Below are positions 25,060 through 39,210 of a DNA stretch of 64,000 bases, one piece after another. This DNA comes from Oreocharis arfaki. Taxonomy: Eukaryota > Chordata > Aves > Passeriformes > Paramythiidae. The stretch is from NCBI GenBank assembly GCA_013398015.1, contig VZRR01012716.1, forward strand, positions 62,001 to 126,000. The letters run 5' to 3'. Both the position numbers and the translations under genes were made by a program. Below the pieces are notes generated by a model. The model was not told the origin of the DNA and did no database searches. It was given only the letters and a program-made list of their open reading frames with translations. Numbering within the stretch: position 1 is the stretch's first letter; each line of letters begins with the position of its first letter.

Positions 25060-28000
25060 ATAAACAAACGAGAAATTGCACGCCATCATTTTGATTTAAA
25101 AATACATTTTTGGGAGATCAGAACCAGTTCTTGATGATTTAACAAACAGGAGTGAAACAACCCAAAATTCCCTGTGAATGTAATTTGCCAGGCACAGTTT
25201 GACAGGCTCCCACTAATTGCTGCACGTTCTCTGCACAATAAATACCAGCCTTAGAGTCACACTGTGACTTCTGTTTGGAATGAAATAATATCAGCTCTGA
25301 GAAATGGTACTTGATAACATCTTTGCATTCAGCTGTTAACATCTCTTGGTCTTTGGTTGTGAGAACAGCCAATCCTCCATGGAGGTCACAAGCTCTGAAC
25401 TGCAGTGTCTGCTGTGATTCTTTCATTAACAGCACATCTCACCTCAGGAATTGAACACCCCTGAGACCAGAAAACTTTTAACTGGGGCACAGTCACACTA
25501 CATGACTGTTGTCTCTGTATGGGTGAAGTCTGTCTGACAGCATCACCTGATTTAGCCTAATCAAGTGTCAGATCTCCTCAGGAATGAAAAAAGATGCATT
25601 TAGAGTCTCGTGAACATACATAATACCCTCTTTTTTCCTCTACAATGTTCACTCACACTAAACAGATCTTATGAGACCTTTTGTACTGACATCACAGAAG
25701 TAAATACGAAGTTTGTGTGTGAAGTACCTCCACACAACAGTTCAGGTTCACTTCCTGCAATTGTGTTTCTTTGCTGTCTCTAGAAAATCCCTTGGTCTTT
25801 CTGCATCTCTATATTTCTAATACACAGAGTGTGTATTTAAAAGAAGTAATCTTTCCAATATCCTTAAGTTCCGTGTTTCTCCGTGAATTTCTGATTTAAT
25901 GAGAAACACTATTGGAAATTTATGGAGTTAAACTTCAATGTGTGGTTACCTAAATGCACGATTCAGTTGTATTTCCCAGCACCTTGGTTCATGACAACTT
26001 TCAGTTTGTTATTGACCATTGACAGACATTTCTTCTATTCCTGATCTCTGTGGTGCCAGGACCTGAATGAAGAGCAAGTTCTCTTTTACCCTGTGGGATG
26101 TCAAAAACACCTCCTTAGAGGCTCTGCCTCGCCCCATCCCAACATGTGTTGGGTTGAATTCCATCATTGCCAAGCCCTTCCCAGCACAGCTCCTCACTGG
26201 CTCTGTTTGAGGCACTTCAGGGGCCATTCAGACTTCAGGGGTTCAGGAGAACTTGCCACTGCCCTACATCAGAGAAAGATTCTCCCATCTACTTGGGGGC
26301 ACATGAATCCATCAGATCAAGGCACCACCTGTGTATTTGGCTGGTTCAGCAATGCCTCCCTGCTTGAGCATGAGGGACACTTCCCCTCTGCCTCTCTTGG
26401 GAGTTCTGTGAGCATGGTTCAGCACAAAGTACCTTCATCCATGGAGTTTTACCTTTCAGAGCTGTCTGTGTGTGAGCAGGATGATGATTGTTCATTTTAG
26501 GGTTACACTGGGCTGGGGCGAACATATTCCTCCTCAGAACTATCAACAACATGTGTCAGATGGCTCTCAAAAAAACTGAAATGATGAAAACTGGCAACAA
26601 TCATCATTCCTTCCTAAATTTATGTGCAGTAAAATAATTCTCTGTCTCAGCCTTTGTGTTCTTGGTGCGCTCTGCCAAGGTTAAATCGTTCGCTAAAAAG
26701 GAAAAGAAGCCCCAAAACACACTGGGGATATCAAACCAGTAGAAAAGAGATGTTCATCCCTTTTTTCTTGTTCTGACTCAGTACAAACTGACTGTTCAAT
26801 AATAGCCTTTATTCTCATCTAAAAGGTGCTCAGGAGCTATGGAAATGATTTCTCATAATCTTGTCTTTTGTTTCCCTTTGCCTGTTTATATTGGCAGGCT
26901 TTCATTTATTAATTGGAAAACTGTCAACGTTTGTTAATGTAATATTTGAAACAAACATATAAATAATCTTAATAAGTTTGGATAAATGGGCTGAGTAATT
27001 ATTTTTTTCTTTGAAAGTTTAATTAGAAAGGGATTTACAGAAGAGTTTATACTATCTGCCTGTAATAGGAAAACTTTGAATACAGGTTGTGTTCTCTGCT
27101 TGGTAATTTTGAATATTTCTGACAACTCTCTGGCATCCTGATAAAGCTTTTCTAGCACAACCTAGATCATCACAGGTCTGTCTCATGTACGGGCCTCAGA
27201 CACTTCTTGATCTGCTGAAATGCAAATGCCGAAATATTGCTTTAATCTCCCTGTGCACCAAACCTCCGTAATTTTTACTCTAGAATAAGCCATTTCCAGC
27301 CTTTTGGAATTGCACCTCACCATCAATGGTTAGAGATATTTAAGGAACGTGTTTCTATCCTGGCTGAGATACAGCTTCAGCAAGTTTGCTTACCCTTGGA
27401 AAGGAGGATATGGATTTAGCACTCGCCGAGCTGGCAACCTGGCACATGCTCATAAATCAGGTCCTCTTCCATTCAAATGTTAATATTTGCACCAGCAATT
27501 CATGTGCAGATGGAGGTATAACTTGTACCCCCAAAATAATGCCCAGAATTTGAAATTGTGCATTTTATATGCAAGCGATTATTCTTTATCACATCCCATC
27601 TATCCCTGGTGATACACCGGGAAAAAGGAGCAAAAAGGCACTGCAAATTTTTTAGATCACCTCTGAATAATGCAGCAAACAGGTTTAGGTGAACAAGGTA
27701 AAAACCCATCATTCAGCAGAGTATTTATATGGCTAGACGCTGATCATTCCCAAATTCTGGACGAAAGAGTATTTCCATATTTTCTTACAAAATTATCTTT
27801 TTCTGGCTTTTAGAATTGTATATTCTCTGCTCTACAATTGGTCCATCTTCTTGGCTTCTTTGTTCAGCTTTTGGGAACCTGTCCAGCTCAGATTTAGACA
27901 TCTGTGATTTGATACAGTGAATATTTCCCTGGAAGCCAAAAGGAAACAGCATCATTTCATAAAACAAGGCATATGCATAACCCACTGCAAGTTTGTGGCC

Positions 28001-31000
28001 TTGATCCCAGAGATGATTTCCAGCTTCACCTGGGTCATAGATGTTTATAATGACTGCAATTAATATTTGCTTTAGTGGGAAAAGGATTTTTCCACCTTCT
28101 GGGAATCTACCTCTCTTTAAAACATGGAAGCCCAAAGACACCAGGACCACCTTTCAAATAAGGCCATCCTCGATGTGCTGTGAGAGAGCAGCAGGGTGAT
28201 GGTTACAGCTGATAACTGCATAGAGGTTGTTGAAATTCTCTCTGATACCATCACAATTCCAGGAATAAGAGCTGAAGTTTGTGTTTCTCAAACATTTAAA
28301 GTCAGAGGACTGGCTAAACTTTTGTAAGAGTATTGCAAAACAAGTCAAATAGCTGCAGGTGCTGTTGGCTTGTTGGCACTGTGCTTTCTGTCCATAAGCT
28401 AAAATTCAAACATCCATTTATGGCTTGAATTTTGTCCCATTCTTTTTCCTTGCTTGCTTGTGGGAGTTATAAAGTGAAAAGCAAAAAAAGAGGGCTTTGT
28501 GGATCAATTCTGATTTCTTACAGGATGTCACTGGGGTCCAGAAAAAGGAACAGTGGCTTGCCTTGCTTCTCTTTTTTTCTCATGATTTTACAGTTCTGAA
28601 GAAAATCATTAGTTGCTGGGTTTTGCCTAAAATACAGGCTGAAGCCATACAAGCCAGGCAAGGGATTTGTTTTCACCTGTTCCAGGATGAGGAGTATTGT
28701 GTTTCCAGTCTGACCTGCCTTAGGAACCAGGTTCTATTATGTACCAAGCATCCTCAAATTCTGTTGACACCAAAGAGGACTTAGATCTCCCTGCACCTTC
28801 CCAAACCCAGCCCTGGGTTTTTAAGTCCCTGTGCAGACCCCAGTCTATCCCTGTTTGATGACTGCTCCTAACAACTCACAGCATCTGCTACAAGTTTTTA
28901 GCGAGTGAGCGAAAGCGCTGGAGACAGAAAAAGGAGGCTTAAAATCCACCTCCCTTACAGGAAGCAGATCCTTTCAGGTGTGAGATAAATGGCAGCTGCA
29001 GTGAAACCTTCACAAAAGCTGCAGCTTAATGAGAATCCTTCAGGCAGAGCTGCTTACTAACACCCAGCTCCAGCCCTTCAAGGAGAAAGGTGGGAATAGA
29101 CCGAGTAACAATCGTGGTATCAGCCTCTGCCTGGTAAGAGATAAAAAAGAAAGCCTGAGCACAAGATTTCCTAAACTCCCCGAGTAAGGAGGCCAACGTG
29201 CTGGCAGGAAAATTCTACTTCTTCTACTGATTTTGTTCACAAGACCCATTCAGTTAATTTAACACCGCAAAGAACTTGGAGTGGCACGAAAAACAACCAC
29301 AGAACACTTTGAGAGTGGTTGTTTTGCTGAGGAAAAACATGAAGGTTGGATCCTGGTCTTGCTAGGAAAAAACCAGGTCGATTTGGCATAATCTGCTTGA
29401 TATCATCCCTGTACTTCAAAAGAATTAAATATTGTTTTCTTGGCAGAAAAAAACATAGCAGCAAAAGAAGGCATTTTTATCTAATGGCAATAGCAAAAGA
29501 CCAGGGACACAGACAAATCAGTGCTTTGAATCAATCTTGGTGAAAATATGTTCAACATCGATACGAGAAAACCTCCTCAGTGAAGGCTTTTACTGCACAG
29601 CTCTTCCATCTGCTAAGTGGTAATCATGATATGCAAAATACTGAAAGGTTATAATTGAAAATGTCTTTGGATCATCACTGGTGGCAAAATTTGTTTGAGA
29701 GTTATCGGGTTAATCTAATAATGCCTGTAAGGAAAGCATGAAACCACATTAGAGACAAAGCTGTGATTACCTCCCTTCCCCACAAAAGAAGAGATGAATA
29801 TAAACATTTTTGGAGTTTCTTTCATGGTAGATTAGGAAATAAACCATCATGCACGCTGAGTATTTAAGAATGCGACTAAATTAAATTTCTGAAACAGAGG
29901 AGGCAAAATAGTGTATGGCCAATAGCAGCTATTTTAGAAATCTAATTTCTTGAAGCGAGATAAATGCATAAAGTGTTCTGCTCAAGCTTATTAAGCATCT
30001 TACTACATTTCCCTTCTAGTATTTTTTGGCTATGATTTTTAGCAATCAGTAGTAATTTGGGCTGCGCCCATTGCTTGTGTTTTCAAGTTGAGACATCTCA
30101 AGAAAACATCTTTTTTAAAAGGAACTTGCACTGTGTGTGGTGGGTTTGTCCTCAGCTACTTATATTATTGTTATTACTTTATCTCTCATAAACATGTTTA
30201 ATGCACCTCTGTGATCTCTTGTGGGCAATCACTTGGATCTTACAGGGGTATCAGCCATTTGGGGATCTCCTTTAAAATTTCTCCTGGCTGCTGTTCCGTT
30301 GCTGAACATTAATACAGCACAAAAGGCAGCTGTGGATCTTGTTCAGTGAATATCCACGACATTCCCTTGCTAATCCTTCTTCTGAGCAGAGCCACCAAAA
30401 CTCAATCTCCCCTTTAACCTTCTCCTTTGCAAGAATACAATAGCCTAAATTGTATTATTTTGTCCCTGTGCAGTGTAGTGCTGGCACCTTTTGTCAAAGG
30501 GCACCCACAAAAATGTTCCTTTTTAGCTTGTAATAAATCCTTTGTCCTCAGGATGAGTGTACTTGCAGACAAGGCAGAAGAGGAAAGGCTTTAGAGTATC
30601 TCTCCTATCCTTTGAACAGAAATTTTCTCCGATATTAAGATGCAGTTCCTGGAGACAAAATCTCTGAGTGTGCTTGGGGGAAGTACTTGCACATGTTTTT
30701 GAAAAGTATGCAGAAAGAAATTGAATGGAGTTGACCTAAAACTGTTCCCTCTAAGACCGGGGGGGTTTATTGTTGAATTTAGTGGGTATTGAGTTAAACC
30801 AAAACAGTCTTTTGAAAATCTGGCTTAGAATTTCATTTCATGATGTGGATTTAGCCGGGCTGTTGACTTCAGAGAGCCGTGTTGTGAGAGCCTTGTTGTG
30901 GATGCTTCGTCTCTCCAGAACACATTCTCCCAGTGACTTCTGTTCCACAGGCAAGCAAAGAAATATTTATTAAAATCCCTGATGTATTATCTGTAAAAGT

Positions 31001-34000
31001 GAGTGGTTTTCCCCTCATGCAGCTGCCATTCTGACCAAAGTAGACCAGGCAGCTGAAAGCTGCCAGAGCCCCTGGACACTTTGGGATCCAGCAGGGCTTG
31101 TCCCACACACACCTCAGGGGGACAGGGATTCAGACCAGGGACGGATCAGAGCAGCCACGCTGCCTGGAGAATGTGCCTCCTGTATCCTCCTTCAGCTCCC
31201 ATTCGTGGCAGGCAGATTCTGGCGCTGCTTGTTGGTCACTTTTTCCAGGAGCTCACACGGAGATTTAAAGCCTTCCTTAAATGCCTCTATTTTGGGAAAT
31301 CATGGCCTTCAGTGTTTTTCTTTTTCTTTTTTCTAGAATCACAGAACTGAGAACAGAACCCACGTCTGCTGAACCATGGAATAAAATTTATATCCATTTG
31401 AAGGGCTAATATAACAAGGTCATGAGAGTCCCCTGAGAGATTTTCAGTGTATCCTCCAATCACTCTGAAATTAAGACACGATAGCTGAGCAGCTTGGACA
31501 AAGTGACTGGGCTTGCTGGAGCCATAGATGTGACTTGAAGGATGGAGAAATTCACAGCTGTGAAACAATAGGTTTTTCTAGCCAAGGAGAAAAGATGACA
31601 GCTGAAAGATTTGTCTTTTAAGCATGACATGGCTTTTCAATAAAAATATTGGTGTCTCAGTTGGGTGAGGTGAAAGGGTTGGAAAAATTTCACTAACACC
31701 CTTTTGCCTCCTGTTACCACAGTGTGAACTTAAGGTTTTAATGTTATTTATTGGTGACTCATCACATGTGCACCTGATGCTTTAAAAAAAAATCAAGACA
31801 AGTATTCCTGTCCTCTAGAAGTTATAACGCAAATTCATTATATTTTCTCAGTGCCAGGTGAAGGGAATCATGGTGGAAAGGTTATCACAGTCTAGAGAAA
31901 TGGTCATTTTGCACACCTAGATGTCAGAGAGCCCTAAAGTTATAGATGAGTGTAGAATAAAGCCCAGTTTGGGAGTATTATCAGCCTGAAATCCATCAGA
32001 TAGAATTTCCTATGAAACATCTCTGGTTTTGAGATTCTTCTTACACATGACATTTTCTAAACAGCACCAGGCTTTCAGCAGATTATAAAGGAATGTTTTA
32101 GGGACCCATCACTTTATTTGAAATCACATGCACTAGAAATACTAAAATATTGAAGAAATATGGATTCTTGAACTAATTGGGGAACCATTTAGCTGTGGGT
32201 CTCTTTCTTGGCCTATTCCTGTGCGAGGTGCAACCACCCTGCTCTCCAAGTATTTCTTGTAATTCTCACCTGCTTCTCTGTAGATATTTTTATTTAGGAG
32301 GAAACAATGCTTTAAGGAAAAGACCTTAATAGAACCTCCTGAACTCAAATGTTTGAAGAAAATTTTTCAGAAGTTAAGTAATCTCCAGCTATTGTGACAC
32401 ATGAATTACATGATTTTTGCAATGGCTGTGCTAATCTTTTTCATTTTTATATGGAAGACATTTGTTTTAGCCTTAATCTATATTTTTTTTGTTCGTGGAC
32501 TCTGCCCTTTTAAATATTTAAACATCTGAAAAAGAAACAGCCTTTTCAAGCTAATTGATAATCTAAGTAGCCTGGTCATAAAAAATAAACTGAAGCTAGC
32601 GGGCAGTTTTCAGGTTTTTCGTGCCCTCTATTTCATCTCAAATCTCTTAATTACAGGACCTCATCATAAAATATCCCTAACAGAGTAAGCCAATTAATTT
32701 TATACAGCAGCATAAAAACTACACAATGAGATGAATTAGGGTATTTGCCCTGCTGCAAACTTGCACATGAACCTGGCACCCTGGTCCTGATAAACCTGAG
32801 GTTTCCAACACATCCACCGGGGTTTGAGTTATTTCTTTCGTCTTATAATGCTGTGGGTAAATAACTTGGTGCTCAACAAAGTAGTAACACTAAAAAAGCA
32901 AAAAAAAACCACCTTAAAATGTCATTTTCTCAAAGATCTGTGCTTTTCTAGTACAATAACTGCATGAGTTGAATGGAAATTTGTCACTGAAACTGCAAGA
33001 AGAGTGGAGTGTGTTCCTGAAATTTCAGGGGAAATGGTTGAAGTTGGGTGAATACTGATGGTAACAGTAATAGATTGATATTTCCAATATGAAAATGAGA
33101 GATGGGACAGCAAAACAGCACAAAATTCAACATTTTACTACTACAGTAATCTGGGAAAGTTCAGATCTGGGGCTTGACACGAATTTCTCAGCTTTGACCC
33201 CTCCTAATTAAAACGTCATCTCACGTAACCGAGGCTGACAATGGAGTGCGTCTGGGTTGAACTCCCTGAGCTCTGGTCCTTCCTCACACTGAATGCTCTG
33301 GGTGGATTCCACCCCATTGTTGAGGAAATCTCTCTTACCCAGACCCTGTGTAACCCTTGGGTGGCTCCTGTGTAGGAGGGGACAGGAGATGCCACAAAGG
33401 AAAGCTCCAAACCCTCTGAACATCGCAGAGCCGCTGCTTCCCAAGGACCTAGGAAGGGCTGGGTGGCTCAAGGCTCAGGATGAGCCATCAGCTGCAGAAT
33501 GAGACCTCAAAATCTGTCCAGCAGCACTGCCTGACTCAGCCACAGCCCAAAGTTACACCCCCAAAGCTAAACCCCCTCGCCCCCAGTAATTCTGTGTACT
33601 CAACCCTTTTGTGTTCTGTTTCTGTGGTAAATACAATAACAAATACTGAGGGTGAGGAAGAGGCTCATCTCACACGTATCTGTGCTAGAGGGTATGTTTG
33701 CTGTTTCAATAATAAACACAAATACATGTCTATGCACTCTCAAACATGTATATTTTAATTAATCCCTGCTCCTGGGTTTAATTTCAAGCTATTCTATCTC
33801 CAGAGTGTGGCTTATAGCACAGAGATAAATTGATACTTTGTCAGGGTACCCAAACATCTTCAGGAAATTGTAAATCAAGTGGCACACAGTGTGAGGTTTT
33901 ATGACTCAGCCATTCCTACCAAATTATAAAGGGAACAATATATATACCTCTCTCTAGACTTGAGTATGCTAATGATTAACTGAGAATATTTTCTGAGTGA

Positions 34001-37000
34001 TTTGTTACATTAAAAAGCACTAAAATTACTTATGCCAATAAGTGTGTTACAGTTAAACTCTATGTATTATTTAAACAGTTTGGTTACTGCTATCATGATT
34101 TATAAATTCAATATAAAAATGCTCAGATTTTTCACTGGTTATATTATTAGTCTCTTGATAAAAATTCCTTGCTTTTCTTCCATCTCAAGGGAACTTAATT
34201 TAAATATGAATAATGGAAAAAAAAGCCCACTTCCAGAAATTTAAACTAATCGTGCCTTTTAAGGCAGAGAAACCTTGGATTGAATTTTGGAGCTAGCATA
34301 AAAGAATGTAAATGGTAACAAATTGTCTTATAACTTGACGTGTGATAAAATGCTGTACGTGTTTGATGCAGCATTTGTGTTTTCAAAGTCAGATATGTAT
34401 CTCAGTAAAATATATTTATGAACATCCTAATAGTTGATAATTAGTGAAAAAAGGTATAAATTGACAAATCTCAGAGGGGGAAAAAGTCTTTAAGTTATTT
34501 GCAATATTTTCCAGTCACATTTTCCAGTAATACTGAACTGGAAGGAAGTGCAAACACATGGTGGTGAGAAAGGAGACTCATTCTTTTTTAATTGCTGCAG
34601 CTTTGGGGAGATTTTATTGTGGGGAAGCTGCTGGAGCCCAGCATTGCCAAGGGAAGGGAGGTGACGTGGTGCCTGTGTGCTGCCTTACTGGAAAAAAGTG
34701 CACCTCGAATTGAGGGCAGTTTGCCACCAGAATCAGCTTTTCTTACAAAATCTCTTTGTCTTCAGAAGTTCTGCATGGAAGGACTTCAGGATCTAGAGGA
34801 GGACAGCCTCCAGTTAAAGTGGAAAGCAGTGAGCTGTAAGCCAGTGCTGCCCCAGCCACGCTGGTGAGCCACGTTGCTTTGGACACGGAGAAATTCTTTG
34901 GCCTTCTGGAGACACTGGGTTCTTGAGAGTCCTGACCAGACTCGAGGGTGCCACTGCACAGTGATCTGTCACTGCTGGGCTGGTCTGCAGCAAGGTCCTG
35001 GTGTTCTGGAGGTCTTGGAGAGAAGGTGGGCAGTCAGCAGCAGCACAGGCTGGCTTCTGAGTTCCAGCAAGGTGAGACTGCTTTCCACCATCCAGCAACT
35101 CCCAAGGTCATCAAGGCAATCCAAAACCAGCTGAACTTAAGGAAGGAGGAATATTAGAGAGAATTATCTGTAGGAGAGCTTTCATGCTGGGTTTGATACC
35201 AGACTCTTCCAAAAGGAACTGTGTGAAGCATATCCTAGAACTGACCTTGCTTTTCATATTCAGTGTACAGATCTCTGCACCCAAAGCTGTTTAATTCTGG
35301 TCAGAACATCTTTACTTTTTCATGTCCTCATGTCTTTTGATCTTTACCATCTGCTTTTCTATTGCTTTAACATGATAAATTGAATTGTTGGGATTTTCAG
35401 AGGTCAGATTGAGGTACATCCTTTCCAAGAATTAAAACTGTTTTGCTGAACTGAGAATTATTTGGTTTATTTTCACTGGAGCTTAAATCTGGCATGTTCT
35501 ACAAGCGAAGAAGAGTGTGATCGGTGGTCCCATGTGTGGATGCACTAAAACAAACGTCAATAGTGGTTTAAAGTGAGTGCAGGCAAATACCCAATGGGTT
35601 AATTAGGCAAGTTCCATAGCAAGATTAAAATGAAGCTCAATGGGTCATGGAAAAATCGTTTTTGTTTATCCAAAACCAGAAGTGGGATTCAAATCTTGAT
35701 CGTGAGTTTCAAGTAAGTGTTCAGGCTGCAAACAAACGACACATTATGAATAATTGAGGAAGGTCACTGAATGTTCTGGCTGTGCCTTGAATTCTCTCTG
35801 CAGTCCTGCTACCTGCTACACTGGCTTCAGTTTACAAACATTACTGGCACTTTGGCATCCCAAGTTTCTCTTTGTTTTCCCTTCTTCTCCCTCTCCAGGA
35901 TGACTCACGCTTTTGTGAAGGTGTGGCACATGTCCACTGTCCAATCCTCACAGATGCTGCCCATGTATTTCCACAGCTGGGTGATAACATCCCTCAGGGT
36001 GGGAACCTGAAGATTTATCTGCTGCTGCCAAAGTTGTCTTGTTCCTCGCTCAGGGCTGGAAATGTGGCATCCTGTGTCTCCCTTCTTTTGCCTTTGTTTC
36101 CTCATTTCCAGAGGACATGGCACTTGTTAAGAGAATGCTGGTAAAGAAAGTCAGAAATCACCATTAATGAGCCTTCTGTATATGTAAATTCTGAAATGAC
36201 AGCTTATTCTCTGGTATAATTAGCAGCATTATTTCTGCTACCCCGGATAAGGTTTTGTCAGTTCTCTTATCCAGTAAAATTTCTGGTGGAGCTTAAACCC
36301 CAGGAAATAGATCAATTTATGAGGAAGTTTTGTTTCTATACACTCAGTCAAGAACAGGATACTTCATCAAATTCTATTTAATGACATTCAGTTATTTTCC
36401 ATTAGAAGAGGGTAAAAGAATACTTTGCTTACCAATTTGTCATTATATATTTTTTAGTTTCCTAATAGAAAAATGTCTGCTCCTATTAGAAAGTATTTGG
36501 CCATTATTTTTTAGCAGCTATTAGTACATTGTAAAAGACTGAAGAAGTAAATGGCTGTGACATTGTAGGTCACAGAGTTATTCTAGATAAAGAGAAAATA
36601 TCCTGTAACCTATTCCCCGTGTTTATCCTTAAACATTTATCCTCCCAGAGTGCCAAATTCAAACATTAGTCCGTGGCTGTTGCATCCTTCCAGCAGCCTC
36701 AGCATCTGAACCCTCTGGCTGCATTTTCTGCTTGGAAATCCTGTCACTTCATCTTGCCTAACAGAGCAGGGAAGCCAGAGCTCCTCGTTAGCATACAACA
36801 GATCCTGGGATGAGGATGATTTGTGCAGCAGCGCTCTCAGATGAGCTGTTGATGATCCCCAGTGAGATCCCAGCAGAGGGAATCACTCCGATTAAGGACC
36901 ACAATTCAACAACTGCTCATCTCACCTAAGATTTGTATGTCTAAAAAAATGACAGCTTGCTCTGGTGCTCCAGAAGCTTCCCAGCAGAGGGGTGGGTCCC

Positions 37001-39109
37001 TTCTTTCATCGCAGAGCTGTCTTAGGAAAACCGAGCCACAAAATGGGTTGAATTTCTTGTGTTTTACCTTAAAAATCTTAGGGCTAGGTGGCAAAAAGCA
37101 CCTGTTCTGTTTGCCCTCGGCACATGTGTTGCTCTCCTTCGGGAAAGCTGTGCCCAGATCCAGGAGGGCGTTTTGGAAGCAGCAGATAATCTGGGAGCTG
37201 TCGATGATGGGTGGCTCCAGCTGATGGAGGTGGAGGAAGGGAAGGGAAGTTACAGCCCCAGTGTTCGTGGGGATGGAAGGAGAAGTGTCCCAGAGACTCC
37301 AGGGGACCAAGCACCCAACCTTGAAGTGAGAAATTCCCCCTGAGAAAAAAGGCTGGGAGGGAAATTGTTGCTTATGAACTTTTTTATATCTCTTCTGGTT
37401 TGCTTTCTAGTTTTCTGTTCCAGAAGTGTAATCAGCCCAGTTTGCATCCTGAAAATAAACAAGCCTTGGTGTGCTAACAGTAAGGAAAATGTCTTGATGG
37501 ATCCACCTCAAAGCCCTGGCTGACTCTGGGAAGCAGCAGTTGCTGGGTTGCTTTGGGGACTGTGAACAGAAGCTGTGTGATCTGGATAATGGGGAACAAC
37601 CATACATAGATTTCTGTTTAATATTTTCTGCTCATACAATTTTCACTCAAAATTGAGTATTTTGTTTGGCTTCAAACATTCCATGGGCAACTAAGGATTT
37701 GTTTTGTGGCACTTGGCAAGGAGCAAAGAGTCTAATTCCATGGGATGAGTCGAAATGATGAAATGCATTTTAAAGTGAATTTCTTTCTCACCAAAATAAA
37801 TTCACCCTGTTGTTGTCACCACTCACATGGACTTCACTCCCTCACCTTTCCTTTACACAGACAGACACCTCTTACAGCCTTGAAAGCAAAACATGGATCA
37901 ATGCTGTTTTCAGAACAACAGTTACACTCTTTCAGCTGATGTGTCACTCCAGAAGGTGCCATTTCAGATGTGATTAAACAAAGGAGTCAAACATGCCACA
38001 GTACATTAAGTTTGAGCCAGTCTTTGGGGACCTGTTGAGTGACAGTGAAAAAGAATTTAGCAAATCACACAGGGATTCAGGGTGCTGGTGGCTCTACATG
38101 GTGTTTTGGGCTGTTTTCATTGATTTCTTTGTGCACTTGTGGTCCTTTTTGGTTTTGAAGGTTGTTATATTTATCAAGTAATGGAGCAAACAGGCTGTAT
38201 TAGTGGCTGTTTAGTGGAAATAAATAACCATATGTTTGTGAGCAGTCCTTTGGCTCCTTGCCATGCCCAAATTATGGTGAACAACCAATGCTTTGTAAGC
38301 TGCCACATGGTCCCTGCTCTAAATGCCTCAGATTAATTTGATCACTTACTGCGTGGCTTTTGATAAAGTAGAGTAATATGGGAATTACAAAAAATAGTAA
38401 TGGTAGATTTTTCTTGCTTTAATTATTGATTTCAGGTCCATAAGTATTTATATGATTTGGGAGAATTCCTGGTTTGACTTTTAAGTTGCCAGACATGCTT
38501 TCTTTTCTTTCCAAACAGTATAAATATTGACTGTAATGTCAGTGGGTGAAGTCAAATGTTGGTGGGAAGAGCCAGTAGGAGAGAAAGGGATGGGGGTGGG
38601 GAGAAATCAAGAAATAATTTAAACACAGGTCTGGTTTTGAAGATTTATGAAGTCCACAAGCACATAAAGGTGACTCCACGGACTCCTCAACAGGATTTTG
38701 TGGGGATGACACCTGAATTGTTTAGTGTTCACTTTTCCTCTGAATTAAGAGAGGCTACTCTTCAAATTGTATTTAATAGGTCCTTATATTGGCATATGCA
38801 ACAAACTCTAAATACAAAAAATGTAGAAAAAAATGTACATCATCAGCATTTGCAATAATTACAAACACACAACGCATCATCCTCTCTCCTCCCATCACTA
38901 ACATACAAAGCTTAGAAGAAGCAGTAACAGCAGCAGGTTCTGCTGCATTCACCTCCAACCCCCATCCCTATTTTACACAAGCAGTGTTTTTAAGGATGTC
39001 AGCACCTGAATATCCATGCCTGCAGATCCTGAGGGATGCCTGTGCAGAGGGAAAGGTCTCTTGCACAGGCATTTCCATATTTCTCCAAACTCTGGAAGGA
39101 TAGTTTCTC
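25060..39109. other. non-coding stretch
   Basis: About 14 kb with no supportable exon. The minus-strand frames at 27785-28150 and 28154-28348 look slightly protein-like but are in different frames and match no family I know. The block at about 29800-30110 is AT-rich with few repeats and looks like a possible conserved non-coding element. The remaining frames (33208-33760, 34592-35157, 36862-37343) are short and overlapping on both strands. Confidence 0.5.
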
Positions 39110-39210
39110 TTCTACAGATAGACAAAAGATTGTAAAATATTAATCTGCTAAGGCCACATAGGGAGAGATTTAATAACTGGGTCCAGGTCTCCTGATCTGT
39201 TCCCTCACAG
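39110..39210 (-). mobile_element. MIR-like ancient SINE remnant, minus strand
   Basis: The plus strand reads CTACAGATAGACAAAAGATT, then AATCTGCTAAGGCCACATAG, GGAGAGATTTAATAACTGGG and TCCAGGTCTCCTGATCTG. This is the reverse complement order of a MIR/L3-type tail: 'ACAGATGaggAAActga', 'gacTtgCcCAAGGtCACAcAG', 'gaactgaACCCAGGTCTCCTGA'. The match is clear in order but much mutated, and the ends are approximate. Confidence 0.55.

Noticed and set aside
27785..28348. Two adjacent minus-strand frames with a hydrophobic, membrane-like look
   Set aside because: They are in different frames. An acceptor-like CTCTCTCACAG near 28188 leads into stops in the frames tested, and no family is recognisable.
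31335..31365. AGAATCACAGAACTGAGAAC as a possible CR1 tail
   Set aside because: The diagnostic GGTTGGAA...GATCATC segment is absent, so the match is too short.
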